A stretch of DNA of 64,000 bases from the NCBI GenBank assembly GCA_011390275.1, contig JAABST010000023.1:1-64000 (forward strand), written 5' to 3'. Each line of letters begins with the position of its first letter. Within the stretch, counting starts at the first letter, position 1. Made by a program: the position numbers and the translations under genes. Shown here piece by piece: positions 29,515 through 40,120 of the stretch. The notes under the pieces are model-generated. The model was not told where the DNA came from, did not search any database, and was given only the letters and a program-made list of their open reading frames with translations. This stretch comes from Geitlerinema sp. S16 (GTDB taxonomy: Bacteria > Cyanobacteriota > Cyanobacteriia > Cyanobacteriales > Geitlerinemataceae).

Positions 29515-31515
29515 TCAGCGTCCCAAGAGCCGATCGCGCAAAATCTTCACTCGATCGCGCAGTTTCGCCGCTGTCTCAAACTCCAAATTTTTCGCGGCTT
29601 CTTTCATTTGGGTTTCGAGCTGCTGGATCAAATCCGGGAGATTTTCCAGGGGAATATCGTCGGCATGTTCAACAACGGTGTCGAGTTCGGTCGCATTCAG
29701 GCGGCGCGACACGTTGAGAAACGCCAGGATAGAATTGTCGCCTTTTTGGGCGATCGACTGCGGGATAATGCCGTGGGTTTCGTTGTAGTCGAGCTGGATT
29801 TTGCGGCGGCGATCGGTCTCATCGATCGCGGCTTCCATGCTTTTTGTCAGCCGATCAGCGTATAAAATCGCCTGTCCTTCCACGTGTCGCGCCGCCCGTC
29901 CGATCGTCTGGATCAGCGATCGTTCATCCCGCAAAAACCCTTCTTTATCCGCATCCAAAATTGCCACGAGTGAGACTTCTGGCAAGTCCAAACCCTCACG
30001 CAGTAGGTTGACGCCAATCAGCACGTCAAACACGCCCTTGCGTAAATCTTGGATAATTTCGATCCGATCGAGCGACGTAATATCCGAATGCAAATAACGC
30101 ACCTTGACGCCACGCTCGTCGAGATATTCGCTCAGATCCTCCGCCATTTTTTTCGTTAGCGTCGTCACCACAACCCGCTCCTGGCGATCGGCACGATCGC
30201 GAATTTCTCCTAATAAATCATCCACCTGTCCCTCGGTTGGACGCACCGACACCACCGGGTCAACTACTCCCGTCGGGCGGATAATTTGCTCCACCACCTG
30301 CCCGTCCGATTGCTCTAACTCCCACTGGCTCGGCGTGGCGGAAATAAACACACACTGCTTGACCTTCTCCCAAAATTCTTCGGCCTTGAGCGGACGGTTA
30401 TCGGCAGCACTGGGCAGGCGAAAACCGTGGTCAATCAGCACGCGCTTCCGGGCGCGATCGCCGTTATACATGGCGCGGATCTGCGGTACGGTCACGTGGG
30501 ATTCGTCGATCGCCAGTAGCCAATCCTCGGGAAAATAATCCACCAAACATTCTGGCGGTTCGCCCGCCTGTCGTCCGGCCAGGTGACGGGAATAGTTTTC
30601 GACGCCGTTGCTGTAGCCAACTTCGCGCAACATTTCCAGATCGTAGCGGGTGCGCTGTTTCAGGCGTTGGGCTTCGACGAGTTTGCCGTCTTGTTCCAAA
30701 AAAGCGAGCTGGTCTTCGAGTTCGGCTTGGATGCCGTCACAGGCGATCGCGAGGCGATCCTCGGGCGTAACAAAGTGCCGCGCCGGGTAGATCCGCAGGC
30801 GATCGACACTTTGCATCACCTCGCCCGTCACTGGGTCAACGTAGCGAATCGCGTCAATTTCATCGCCAAAAAACTCCACCCGGACGATGCGATCCTCGTA
30901 GGCGGGGCCAATCTCGACCACATCGCCCTTGACGCGAAACTTGCTGCGTCCCATCTCGATATCGTTGCGGACGTACTGCACGCCGACCAGATTTCGCAGC
31001 ATTTGCCGCTGGTTGATTTCCATCCCCACTTCGAGCGGAATCGACGCCTTGAGGTACTCCACCGGCATCCCGAGGCCATAAATACAGCTAATCGAAGCCA
31101 CGACGATCACATCGCGCCGCTCGAACAGCGATCGCGTCGCCGAGTGGCGTAGCATGTCGATTTCATCGTTAATCGATGCGGTTTTCTCGATGTAGGTGTC
31201 GGTAACGGGGAGGTAGGCTTCGGGTTGGTAGTAGTCGTAATAACTGATGAAATATTCGACGGCATTGTGTGGGAAAAATTGCCGCAGTTCGTTACAGAGT
31301 TGCGCCGCCAGGGTTTTGTTATGGGCGAGTACCAGGGTCGGGCGTCCCACCTGTTCGATCACGTTGGCGAGGGTAAACGTCTTACCGGTTCCCGTCGCGC
31401 CGAGGAGGGTTTGGTAGCGGTGGCCGTCGTTGAGGCTGCGGACGAGTCCGGCGATCGCACTGGGCTGATCGCCGGTCGGGACGTAGTGGCTTTCGATCTG
31501 GAAGGGGTGCGACAT
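29515..31515 (-). CDS. uvrB: Excinuclease ABC subunit B
   Basis: 666 residues, the full family length. It verifies DNA damage and loads UvrC in nucleotide excision repair. Seen: Walker [11 protein letters not shown] near the start, the damage-binding hairpin region [12 protein letters not shown], helicase motif [14 protein letters not shown], motif [11 protein letters not shown], and the C-terminal UVR domain ([20 protein letters not shown]), which binds UvrA and UvrC. The adk gene ends 2 nt before the uvrB start, so the two are co-transcribed. Confidence 0.98.
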   Translation of the reverse strand: MSHPFQIESHYVPTGDQPSAIAGLVRSLNDGHRYQTLLGATGTGKTFTLANVIEQVGRPTLVLAHNKTLAAQLCNELRQFFPHNAVEYFISYYDYYQPEAYLPVTDTYIEKTASINDEIDMLRHSATRSLFERRDVIVVASISCIYGLGMPVEYLKASIPLEVGMEINQRQMLRNLVGVQYVRNDIEMGRSKFRVKGDVVEIGPAYEDRIVRVEFFGDEIDAIRYVDPVTGEVMQSVDRLRIYPARHFVTPEDRLAIACDGIQAELEDQLAFLEQDGKLVEAQRLKQRTRYDLEMLREVGYSNGVENYSRHLAGRQAGEPPECLVDYFPEDWLLAIDESHVTVPQIRAMYNGDRARKRVLIDHGFRLPSAADNRPLKAEEFWEKVKQCVFISATPSQWELEQSDGQVVEQIIRPTGVVDPVVSVRPTEGQVDDLLGEIRDRADRQERVVVTTLTKKMAEDLSEYLDERGVKVRYLHSDITSLDRIEIIQDLRKGVFDVLIGVNLLREGLDLPEVSLVAILDADKEGFLRDERSLIQTIGRAARHVEGQAILYADRLTKSMEAAIDETDRRRKIQLDYNETHGIIPQSIAQKGDNSILAFLNVSRRLNATELDTVVEHADDIPLENLPDLIQQLETQMKEAAKNLEFETAAKLRDRVKILRDRLLGR

Positions 31516-31517
31516 AA

Positions 31518-32081
31518 CTAACCGTTTTGCGTAGCGTTAACCTGTGCTAACACATCCGCATGAACGGTATCGGCATCGAGGCTGGCATCGATTCGCAGCA
31601 GCCGATCGCGCATTTCGTAAAATTCGACGATCGGGATTGTCCGTTGGTGGAACAAATCGAGGCGACGGCGGACAATTTCCGGGGCATCGTCATCGCGCGA
31701 TCGGGCGAGCGATCGTTCCATCATCATCGCCACCGGAGCATCGAGCCAAATCGCCCAATCCAAAGTTTGGCGGAGATCCTCCAACAAAAAATTCAGCTCT
31801 TCCGCTTGAAACGCCGTACGCGGATACCCATCGAGCAACCAACCATTACTCGTGTCCGCTTGGGTGAGCCGATCGCGCATAAACTCGATCGCCAGCTCAT
31901 CGGGAACCAGATCGCCCCGTTCGACGTAGGGCGCAGCCTTGCAGCCCAGCGGCGTTTTTTCCGCGATCGCCGTCCGAAACACCTGTCCCGTCGCGATACA
32001 CGGAATATTCAGCGCTTGGCATAGCCGCTGACCTTGGGTTCCTTTCCCTGCACCAGGGCCGCCTAAAATGATCAGTCTCAC
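31518..32081 (-). CDS. adk: Adenylate kinase
   Basis: 187 residues, the short form with a small lid. It interconverts ATP+AMP and 2 ADP. The P-loop is [11 protein letters not shown], the AMP-binding helix has [11 protein letters not shown], and the [13 protein letters not shown] motif is intact. Arg residues typical of the lid follow ([10 protein letters not shown]). It lies 2 nt before uvrB on the same strand. Other cyanobacteria have a second adk in the ribosomal operon, so this could be the extra paralogue. Confidence 0.93.
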   Translation of the reverse strand: MRLIILGGPGAGKGTQGQRLCQALNIPCIATGQVFRTAIAEKTPLGCKAAPYVERGDLVPDELAIEFMRDRLTQADTSNGWLLDGYPRTAFQAEELNFLLEDLRQTLDWAIWLDAPVAMMMERSLARSRDDDAPEIVRRRLDLFHQRTIPIVEFYEMRDRLLRIDASLDADTVHADVLAQVNATQNG

Positions 32082-32338
32082 TCGTCTTATCCTCTATCAC
32101 TTCAAACGTTTTAACTTAACAATTCAGCTTGATTTATGATTCAACCGATTCAGAACCGTTGTCCCAAATCGAGCGTTCACACGGTAGGCTGATGCACTGA
32201 CCCGCGCGTAACATTATTTCGTTATTTCGCTGCATAATCCTAGCAAGCAGCCTGATCCCCAGCCCGATCGCGACGCAGGGAAAGCACAAGCGGTATTCTT
32301 CTAGGGTGTTTTTCGCTGCGTTATCAAACGCTACCGTT

Positions 32339-32920
32339 GTGATCAAAAACGATACGTGGATTCGTGAACTGGCCGATCGGGGAGGCATTGCCCCCTTTGA
32401 GCCGCAACAAGTCCGCCGGGTTGACGATCGCCCCGTCATTTCCTACGGCCTGAGTAGCTTTGGTTATGATATTCGCCTCTCGCCGAACGAATTCCGCATC
32501 TTTCGCCACATTCCCGGCACAGTGGTCGATCCGAAAAATTTCAACCCAGAGAATCTGGAAACGGCGGCGCTACACCGCGACGATAGCGGCGAGTTTTTCA
32601 TTTTACCGGCGCATTCCTACGGCTTAGGGGTGGCGATCGAGCGGCTCGAAGTACCGGACAATGTGACGATTCTCTGTGTAGGAAAATCGACTTATGCCCG
32701 CGCAGGCATCATCGCCAACCTAACCCCGGCGGAGGCGGCATGGAAAGGCTATTTAACCCTCGAATTTTCCAATTCCTCCAGTGCCGATTGTCGGATGTAC
32801 GCCCGCGAAGGGGTGGTGCAACTGCTATTTTTTGAAGGCGACCCCTGCTCCGTGAGTTACGAAGATCGTCAAGGTAAATATCAAAACCAAAACGAAGAAG
32901 TGACGATCGCCCGGATTTAG
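32339..32920 (+). CDS. dcd: dCTP deaminase
   Basis: 193 residues from the GTG at 32339, matching the usual start (VIKNDTWIRELA). An earlier GTG at 32306 would add 11 unrelated residues. It converts dCTP to dUTP as the source of dTMP. Family motifs: SSFGYDIRLSPNEF, GKSTYARAGIIANL, and AAWKGYLTLEFSNSS carrying the catalytic Glu. The end VTIARI is typical of the trimeric enzyme. Confidence 0.95.
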   Translation: MIKNDTWIRELADRGGIAPFEPQQVRRVDDRPVISYGLSSFGYDIRLSPNEFRIFRHIPGTVVDPKNFNPENLETAALHRDDSGEFFILPAHSYGLGVAIERLEVPDNVTILCVGKSTYARAGIIANLTPAEAAWKGYLTLEFSNSSSADCRMYAREGVVQLLFFEGDPCSVSYEDRQGKYQNQNEEVTIARI

Positions 32921-32971
32921 TCCAATCTAAATACAGTCGCAACCAACCACTCTATTTTTTCCACTTGCATC

Positions 32972-33985
32972 ATGAATAATTTCCTACCCTTAGCCAGTCT
33001 TGACCCGGTCATTCTCGGTCTATCCACCGGGGGCTTCCCTGTGATTATCCAGTTGGGTGGTGTCGATGAGGCGAGTCTATCCGCTGCGGGTCAGTTTGTC
33101 GGCAAAGTTCAAAATAAGGAATTTGACGGGGTTACCTTTGGGGAAATTCAAAGCCAACTCACCGGCTTTCGATCGCTACCTATCTTCGGAGAGGCCGCCG
33201 CCGATACCCCGATCGACGCGGCTCGAATTATCGATGGTCTGGTTCCGGGTCGCTCCTCTGCGATTATGGACTCAGAACGTCTCAATGCCTTCCTGAATCG
33301 TCTCGATTTTTCGACCCTGCCCCTTGAAGGACAAGTGTTCGACGAGACCGATAACACGTTTGTAATTGATGACGAAACCGCCAACGTAAAACCTGGTGGC
33401 TTTGTCATGTTGGGCGGTAACGACACCGTGACGGGCTCGGAGTTTCCCGACAATATCAACCTGAATGCGGGGAATGATGTGGCCAATGCGGGCGGGGATT
33501 CGGACGTGGTGCGCGGCGGCCAGGGTGAGGATACGATCAACGGTGGCGACGGGAACGATATTTTGCACGGTAATAAGGGTAACGATATCGTTAACGGTGA
33601 TGCTGGTTCGGACTTTTTGCGCGGCGGCCAGGGAGACGATGCGCTGAATGGTGGTGAGGGGGATGATTGGCTGATTGGCGATCGCGGTATCGATACGCTC
33701 ACGGGCGGCGCGGGGGCGGATACGTTTTTGCTGCGTGTGGATGCGGATGCGACGACGGATAGTGCGGCGCTGGATGTGATTGCGGACTTTAGCGCGATCG
33801 AGGGTGACAAAATCGCGATTTTTGGCGAGGTCGAAGCTTTATCATTTAGCACCTCGGGTGCGGATGTGCTGGTGCAAACGAATGCAACGACGTTTATTGT
33901 GAAGGTATTAAACGCTACGATCGCAGATGTAGAAGCCTCGCTGATTGTGACGTCACTGACCGACGCAGCGGCAGTGATTGGCTAA
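32972..33985 (+). CDS. RTX-type calcium-binding protein
   Basis: 337 residues. The N-terminal ~130 residues are an unrecognised acidic domain. Residues about 140-250 contain successive GGxGxDxxx nonapeptides (GGQGEDTIN, GGDGNDILH, GNKGNDIVN, GGQGDDALN, GGEGDDWLI, GGAGADTFL), the calcium-binding parallel beta-roll. The last ~70 residues resemble the tail of type I secreted proteins and could carry a C-terminal secretion signal, because there is no N-terminal signal peptide. It is likely released or surface-bound. Confidence 0.8.
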   Translation: MNNFLPLASLDPVILGLSTGGFPVIIQLGGVDEASLSAAGQFVGKVQNKEFDGVTFGEIQSQLTGFRSLPIFGEAAADTPIDAARIIDGLVPGRSSAIMDSERLNAFLNRLDFSTLPLEGQVFDETDNTFVIDDETANVKPGGFVMLGGNDTVTGSEFPDNINLNAGNDVANAGGDSDVVRGGQGEDTINGGDGNDILHGNKGNDIVNGDAGSDFLRGGQGDDALNGGEGDDWLIGDRGIDTLTGGAGADTFLLRVDADATTDSAALDVIADFSAIEGDKIAIFGEVEALSFSTSGADVLVQTNATTFIVKVLNATIADVEASLIVTSLTDAAAVIG

Positions 33986-33997
33986 ATGTTCGGCTCA

Positions 33998-34028
33998 CTT
34001 GAATAGATCTCTTGGAGGTCTATTCAAG
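33998..34028. terminator. Hairpin after the RTX gene
   Basis: CTTGAATAGA (33998-34007) and TCTATTCAAG (34019-34028) form a perfect 10-bp stem with an 11-nt loop, 12 nt after the stop codon. There is no T-run, so it could equally be a repeat or RNA-stability hairpin. Confidence 0.35.
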
Positions 34029-34277
34029 GTCAGGACTTCCGCAAAATAGCCAAGACCTTGGAGGTCTCAAGGTTACTTTTTGACTCTAAGTCATATAGCA
34101 AAAAACGATTTGGTTAGGACGTATCAAAAAAAGCTGAGAGCACTGAGCGGAGTCGAAGTGCGGTTTTCAACTTAGACGAGAGTGTCCTAATTTAATCGGC
34201 TTCTGCTATAGGATTGCGTTGAGACCTCTGAGGTCTGCATAGGTTTTAAAACTTTTAAAAATAGGTAAACATTAATT

Positions 34278-34877
34278 ATGCAACATCTAAATCTCTGGGA
34301 TACGATCCGTGATTTCTGTACTCGATCGTCCGACGATCGCCCATCTCCAACACTTCCCAATCCACAGATTTGGTTAACCCTAAAACAAACCATCGGTTTG
34401 GTCGTGGCGGTTCTTTATTTCGTCTTGGCGTTGCCGATCACACAACCGGCGATCGCCTCGGTTCACGCCTATCCCCAAGGCGAAGAACAAACCATGTTCC
34501 GATCGCTACAAAGCCTACGTGATCAAGCCAATCGAAGCTGGCAACTCGTCTTTTTCGATCAAGTCGATCGCGGTGAAATTAAACTCATTCATCTACGGAT
34601 TGTCGGTTTTCCGGGGTTAGAGTTGGCGCGATCGCCGCTGACCCTAACGGCACGCACGGGTCAAAACTGGATTGTGCCAGATGTGGCCGCTACGGAGCAA
34701 AAAACGGGAGATTTACCGCCAAATGCGGGCGAATTTGACCTAATTGCTGTGATGCGCGATTTGCAGGACGATAGTGTGATCGATCTAGGGCTGGAGTTGG
34801 TCGGCGGCGATCGGGTCGAGTTGACGGTTCCTGTTTCGGTGGTGCGGGAGTGGCGATCGGTGTTGGAACAGCGCTGA
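34278..34877 (+). CDS. DUF3122 family exported protein
   Basis: 199 residues. A hydrophobic segment at about 40-60 (GLVVAVLYFVLALPITQPAIA) serves as a signal or anchor. The rest matches the cyanobacterial DUF3122 family: SVHAYPQGEEQTMFRSLQSL, NRSWQLVFFDQVDRGE, LRIVGFPG and FDLIAVMRDLQ. The function is unknown. It is probably in the periplasm or thylakoid lumen. The preceding 290 bp contain a palindromic GAGACCTC/GAGGTCT repeat. Confidence 0.8.
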   Translation: MQHLNLWDTIRDFCTRSSDDRPSPTLPNPQIWLTLKQTIGLVVAVLYFVLALPITQPAIASVHAYPQGEEQTMFRSLQSLRDQANRSWQLVFFDQVDRGEIKLIHLRIVGFPGLELARSPLTLTARTGQNWIVPDVAATEQKTGDLPPNAGEFDLIAVMRDLQDDSVIDLGLELVGGDRVELTVPVSVVREWRSVLEQR

Positions 34878-34917
34878 GTTGATTTTTTGGCAAGTGACCA
34901 AAAATAAAAGGGATTTT

Positions 34918-35055
34918 ATCGTTCCCACGCTCTGCGTGGGAATGCCTCCTAGGACGCTCTGCGTCCCGCAACCCCACAGAACAACCCACCACCGCCGAGA
35001 CCTCGCTACCGCCGAGACCTCAGAGGTTTCTAAAACCTCAGAGGTCTGACACCCC
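34918..35055. repeat. 138-bp direct repeat, copy 1
   Basis: Begins ATCGTTCCCACGCTCTGCGT and ends with AGAGGTCTGACACCCC. A near-identical copy of the same length lies at 38406-38543 in the same orientation. It contains three hairpins: CCCACGC-TCT-GCGTGGG, GGACGC-TCT-GCGTCC, and a GACCTCAGAGGTTT palindrome. The pair flanks the DUF4347 gene. Confidence 0.85.
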
Positions 35056-35071
35056 TGCGATCGCGATTCCC

Positions 35072-38000
35072 CTAGACGAAATCCGCCGCGCTCAGGCTCG
35101 CCACACCGTTCAACGTCGCGAGCAGTTCACCGTTAAAACTGAGGGTGCTGTCTGTGCCATTGCCGCCGATGGTCAGGTCAACAAAGCTTAAGGGACGGAC
35201 GCTGCCCAGTTGGTTTCCGCCAATGCTGAAACCATTGATCAGGTTGTTACCACTATCGGCGCTGACGATCTCGAAGACGCGGAGTTTGTCTGTACCGGGG
35301 GTGAAATCGGTGATGATGTCGGAGCCGTCGCCGCTGCGGAATTGGAAGGTGTCCGCGCCGTCGCCGCCGGTGAGGGTGTCGTTACCCCGATCGCCGCTGA
35401 TCAGGTCATCGCCACTGCCGCCGGTAATCACGTCATCATCCTGACCACCGAAGATGCTGTCGTTACCGTCGCCACCGTTGAGTGAGTCGTTGCCAAGGTT
35501 GCCGAACAGGGCGTCGTCATCGGCTTCGCCGTTGATTTCATCGTCGTCTTTACCACCGATGCCGATGTCGTTACCTGTACCGAGGTTGATTTTGTCGTTG
35601 CCTCGGTTGCCGTTAACTTGGTCGTTACCGCCCTTGGTGTTGATGATGTCTTCGCCTTCGAGAGCGGCGATGATGTCGTCGGTGGTGTCGTCTTCGGGGC
35701 GGATGATGATGTCGTCGCCCGGTGTGATTTCGATGCTGGTGCTGCTATTGGGGCTGGTGGCTGAGTTGCCGGAGGTGGAGGTGTTGGCGCTCGGATTCAA
35801 ATTGTTGAGAATTTTGCTAACGAGACCGGAGAAGTCTACACCACGAGAAGTTGGCTCTGGTGTGGGTTCTGGTTCTGGTGTGGGTTCTGGTTCTGGTGTG
35901 GGGGTTGGAGTCGGGCTTGGAGTCGGGGTCGGGGTGGGTGCAGGTGGAGCGCTGTCGTTGTCGGTGATGTTGACGGTAAGGTCGGGGATCGTCAGAAGAC
36001 CGTCATAATTGCCGTCGCCGCTGGCAGTTGCGAAGGTAATTGAGCCGGTGTGATCGCCTTCGATGTCCGTGTCGTCAAAGGCCGTGGCGGTGACGGTTTG
36101 GGCGTCCTCCCAGTCAGTCATTGTGAACGTATAAGTTTTGGCTGTACCTTGGCCATTGCCTAGGTCAACTTGGGCGTCAGGCGTGAGTGTGACGGTGACA
36201 TCGGCGGTGGGTTCAGTATTGAGGACAAGGGTGAATGTGTCGGCTCCGCCTTCGGTGGCTGCAAGCGTGGCTTTGGAGAAGGTGACACCGGGGCTCTCGT
36301 TGTCTGTGATGGTAATGTCTTGCGTTGTGGTTGTGCCGAGAACAAGGCCGCTGGTGAGATTGGAGATCGTCAATGTTGCGGTTTCGGTTCCTTCTACTAG
36401 GGCGTCATCAACGATCGCAAAGGTAGCAGTTCCGGTGGTTTGACCGTTGGGGATCGTAATCGTTGTGCTGGGAAGGGTGTAGTCTCCGGTGGTGATACCG
36501 GTTCCGGTGACGGCGAGGGTCACGGTTTGGTCGCCGGTGACCGCTTCTGAGGCCGTGGCGGTGACGGTAATTGCGGTGGCGGGGGCTTCTGTGCCGGTGG
36601 TGGCACTGACGGAGAGGTTAACTGTGGGTGCGACTTTAAACGTCGCGATCGCATTGTCAAGGCCTCCAGCCGCATAAACAAACTTTCCGTCCGGGCTCAC
36701 CGTCACTGAGTAAACACCATCTAACCCATCAACCCCGCCTGGGTCACCGTTTTTGTCTACTTCCACAAAGGTGAGTGCGCCCGTCGTCTCATTCCGTGAG
36801 AACGTCACGATCGCATCGTTAAAGTATCCAGCCGCATAAACAAACTTCCCGTCCGGGCTCACCGTCACTGAGGTAGCACCATCTAACCCATCGACCCCGG
36901 TATCAGTGTCTTTGTCTACTTCCACAAAGGTGAGTGCGCCCGTCCCCTCATCCCGCGAGAACGTCGTGATCGCATCGTTATCGAATCCAGCCGCATAAAC
37001 GGACTTCCCGTCCGGGCTCACCGTCACTGAGAAAACACCATTTAACCAAGTGTTTTTGTCTACTTCCACAAAGGTGAGTGCGCCCGTCCCCTCATCCCGC
37101 GAGAACGTTGCGATCGCATTGTCATTTTTTCCAGCCGCATAAACAAACTTCCCGTCCGGGCTCACCGTCACTGAGATAGCACCACCTAACCCATCGACCC
37201 CGCCCACACCGTCTTTGTCTACTTCCACAAAGGTGAGTGCGCCCGTTGCCATATTCCGCGAGAATGTTGCGATCGCATTGTCAGAGCCTCCTCCAGCCGC
37301 ATAAACGGACTTCCCGTCGGGGCTCACCGTCACTGATTGAACACCGTCTAACCCATCGACCCCGGTATCAGTGTCTTTGTCTACTTCCACAAAGGTGAGT
37401 GCGCCCGTTGCCATATTCCGCGAGAACGTTGTGATCGCATCGTCAATTTCTCCAGCTACATAAACGGACTTCCCGTCGGGGCTCACCGTCACTGAGCGAG
37501 CACCAAATAACCCATCGACCCCGCCCTCACCGTCTTCGTGCACTTCCACAAAGGTGAGTGCGCCCGTCGTCTTATTCCGCGAGAACATCGCGATCGCATT
37601 GTCCAGGAATCCAGCCACATAAACGGACTTCCCGTCCGGGCTCACCGTCACTGAGCGAGCAGCATCTAACCCAGTGTTTCTGTCTACTTCCACAAAGGTG
37701 AGTGCGCCCAGCGTTCCTGCATACTCGTCCAGCGTCGCGTCGGTGAAGGCCAGCGGCACACGAGGTTGCGCCCCGCCCGCCGTCGCTAACGGCCAGTTCC
37801 CCGCACCCACGACAAACTCCGAAGCCGCCGCCACTGCACCCGTCGCTCGCTCTAGCGCCGCCATCAAAGCACGACCCGCAAGCCCCGCCCCCGCCGCGCA
37901 GCCGTAGGCCAGTACCTCCGCCCCAGCCGCAAACGCCCCGCGCCAGTCCACACCGCGCAGCGCCGCCACATCCAGCTCATCCGCTCCCAACAGCAGCGCC

Positions 38001-38205
38001 CCCGGACGACCGTGGCTCACCAGGTGCAACGCCGATAGATTCTCACGACCCGCGAGCAGCGCCGTCAGTCGCGCGACCCCATCCTCACCGGGATGCAGTA
38101 CGACAGACTCGATGCCCGGTTGTAAACCCCGACGCAGGGATTCGAGATCCGGAACACGAGCATCAAAAACTACGAACTGTAAATGGGGGGGGGAGAAATA
38201 CTCAT
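35072..38205 (-). CDS. DUF4347, beta-propeller, Calx-beta and RTX protein; frame broken at C9
   Basis: The reading frame from 35072 is open upstream to a TAA at 38216-38218, but it has no ATG or GTG before the DUF4347 domain; the first possible start is a TTG at 38029, inside it. An ATG at 38205 (MSIS) would read straight into the domain (HLQFVVFDARVPD, then LHLVSHGRPGALLLG) if the C9 tract at 38185-38193 had ten bases. With nine it stops at a TAG (38170-38172). Corrected length is about 1044 residues: DUF4347 (5-160), seven GALTFVEVDK...VTVSPDGKSVY blades forming a YncE/lactonase-like propeller (160-515), two Calx-beta domains (528-748), a PTPTP/PEPEPTP linker, and RTX repeats (832-958). It is likely a large exported calcium-binding surface protein. 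I read it as phase-variable or disrupted; a sequencing error is the alternative. Confidence 0.75.
36660..37720. repeat. Seven tandem ~150-bp propeller-blade repeats
   Basis: The segment TCTACTTCCACAAAGGTGAG recurs seven times at about 150-bp spacing, with long stretches of near identity between copies (CCGTCCGGGCTCACCGTCAC also repeats). The number equals the blade count of a seven-bladed propeller. High identity at the DNA level points to recent duplication or gene conversion. Confidence 0.85.
38185..38193 (-). repeat. C9 homopolymer at the start of the DUF4347 gene
   Basis: Nine G on the plus strand, C on the coding strand, between the in-window ATG (38205) and the DUF4347 domain. Ten or seven bases would put the ATG in frame. 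Confidence 0.9.
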
Positions 38206-38671
38206 GAGACCAGTTTTAATCTGGGGGAAAATTAGATGGATTTAATAGGTAAGATGACATATTTTTTTTTAATCTCAAATAGCCTGAATGTGAAATTTGC
38301 GTAAAGTTTCAGGAAATAACCCTCACCATATCTGTATAAACCCCGGAATCGTACAGTTCAGGTGCATTCTGTCCGTAAGCCGTAACTTAGAAATGACAAG
38401 TTTCTATCGTTCCCACGCTCTGCGTGGGAATGCCTTCTAGGACGCTTTGCGTCCCGTAACCACGCAGAACAACCCGCCACCGCCGAGACCTCGCCACCGC
38501 CGAGACCTCTGAGGTTTTGTAAACCTCAGAGGTCTGACACCCCGCGCGAAACAGCATTAGGGGTGAGAACCCGGTTGGCAAACAGGCGAACAACTGCCGA
38601 TACTGGATCTCAGGTGATCGTGACTGCATCGCGATCCTTCAACTGCTGTTTTATTTGCCGTAATCGTTGTC
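38206..38671. other. 466-bp divergent intergenic region
   Basis: Holds the promoters of the DUF4347 gene and the ATPase gene, and direct repeat copy 2 (38406-38543). An AT-rich stretch with a T10 run at about 38262-38271 lies 60 nt upstream of the DUF4347 ATG. No other gene is seen. Confidence 0.5.
38406..38543. repeat. 138-bp direct repeat, copy 2
   Basis: Same length, orientation and hairpins as the copy at 34918-35055, with about a dozen substitutions. It lies between the DUF4347 gene and the ATPase gene. Confidence 0.85.
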
Positions 38672-40108
38672 ATGAGCTTAGACATTCGCCAACTGTTTCA
38701 AGCGACGAATCCGGGCTACACACTGAACGTCGAAAATGAGGCCGATCGCCGTCTCTATATCGACTTTTCCGGCGTGCGCGGCAGCGGCCTGATTAGCGAG
38801 ATGCGCGAAAATATCAGCTTCTTTTCGCCGGATAACCCGACGGTGCAACTCTTTACCGGGCATATCGGCTGCGGTAAATCAACCGAGCTGCTGCGTTTGG
38901 CGAGCGAGTTACGCCAGGAGGGGTTCCATGTGGTGTATTTCGAGTCGTCGCAGGATCTCGAAGTGGGCGATGTGGATATTAGCGATATTTTGATGGCGAT
39001 CGCGCGGCGGGTTAGCGAAAGCCTGATCAAGCTCGATCAGATTGAACTCGCCAGACCCAAAGGCTTGCAGGGTTTACTTTCCGGTGCGGCGAAACTGCTG
39101 CAAACCGAAATTGATCTCTCGGCTGAAGCGTCATTGCCGGGGATCGGCACGGTCAGCGGCAGCACCGAGGGGAAAGGTTCATTTTCCGCTGATGTGGGCG
39201 TGCCGGGTCTGGGGCAGGTGTCGGCGAACAATCAAGAGGGGATTTCGCTGGTGGCGCTGGGCATTGGCAAAATCACGGCGCGGGCGAAAAATAGCCCTGA
39301 GTTACGCAGCAAACTGCGCGAATATCTCGAAGTGCGGACGACAAATGTGTTGGATTCGATCAATCGCGAGCTGCTTGAGCCGGGCATCGATCGCCTGAAA
39401 GCGATCGGCAAAAAAGGCTTGGTCGTGATCGTCGATAACCTCGATCGCGTCGAACGCAAACCCAAACCCTGGGGACGCCCGCAGCCAGAATATTTGTTTG
39501 TCGATCGCGGCGAACAACTGCGCCAGCTCAACTGTCACGTCGTCTACACCATCCCCCTGGCGCTGCTCTATTCCAACGACCTCAATCAACTATCGAGCCG
39601 CTTCAACACCGATCCCGTCGTCCTGCCCATGGTTCCCGTCTGCTATCGCGATGGCCGCGAACACGTGGAAGGTATGGAACTTGTGCGTAAAATCATTCTG
39701 GCGCGGGCGTTTCCCGCCCTCAGCGAAGCTGATCGCGTCTCGAAAATCACCGAACTATTCGACACAAAAGAAACCTTCGATCGGCTCTGCAAAATTAGCG
39801 GCGGTCACGTGCGCGAAATTCTCCGCCTGCTCAACGATTGGATCAAAAAAGATCGTCAGTTGCCGCTGTCGCGTGAAGGTCTCGAAAAAGTGATTCGGAC
39901 TCGTCGCAATCACATGATGCTGGCGATTACCGATGATGAATGGGCGCTGTTGCGTCAGGTGCGCGATCGTAAAAAAGTCATGGGCGAAGCGGGCTACGAC
40001 ACTCTAATTAGCAGTATGTTCGTCTACGAATATCGCGATGCAGATGGCTACTGGTTTGATGTGAATCCCATTTTAGCCAGCGCTCCTGAACTGCAAGCCC
40101 TAGGGTAG
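38672..40108 (+). CDS. P-loop ATPase of the AAA/STAND type
   Basis: 478 residues. Walker A is GHIGCGKS (63-70) and Walker B is LVVIVDNLDRV (250-260). Between them is an insert of about 70 residues rich in Gly and Ser (GIGTVSGSTEGKGSFSADVG). The C-terminal part has a helical region and a winged-helix-like end (ISGGHVREILRLLNDW, then WALLRQVRDRKKVMGEAGYDTLI). It has no transmembrane segment and no fused effector. Such stand-alone ATPases occur in many cyanobacteria, often near CHAT or other conflict-type genes, but the role is not established. It converges on the CHAT gene at 40322; hairpins lie between the two. Confidence 0.75.
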   Translation: MSLDIRQLFQATNPGYTLNVENEADRRLYIDFSGVRGSGLISEMRENISFFSPDNPTVQLFTGHIGCGKSTELLRLASELRQEGFHVVYFESSQDLEVGDVDISDILMAIARRVSESLIKLDQIELARPKGLQGLLSGAAKLLQTEIDLSAEASLPGIGTVSGSTEGKGSFSADVGVPGLGQVSANNQEGISLVALGIGKITARAKNSPELRSKLREYLEVRTTNVLDSINRELLEPGIDRLKAIGKKGLVVIVDNLDRVERKPKPWGRPQPEYLFVDRGEQLRQLNCHVVYTIPLALLYSNDLNQLSSRFNTDPVVLPMVPVCYRDGREHVEGMELVRKIILARAFPALSEADRVSKITELFDTKETFDRLCKISGGHVREILRLLNDWIKKDRQLPLSREGLEKVIRTRRNHMMLAITDDEWALLRQVRDRKKVMGEAGYDTLISSMFVYEYRDADGYWFDVNPILASAPELQALG

Positions 40109-40120
40109 CCTTTGACTTTA

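Noticed and set aside
38387..38629. 80-codon minus-strand frame over the second 138-bp repeat
   Set aside because: It translates a non-coding repeat; no motif, and copy 1 does not keep an equivalent frame.
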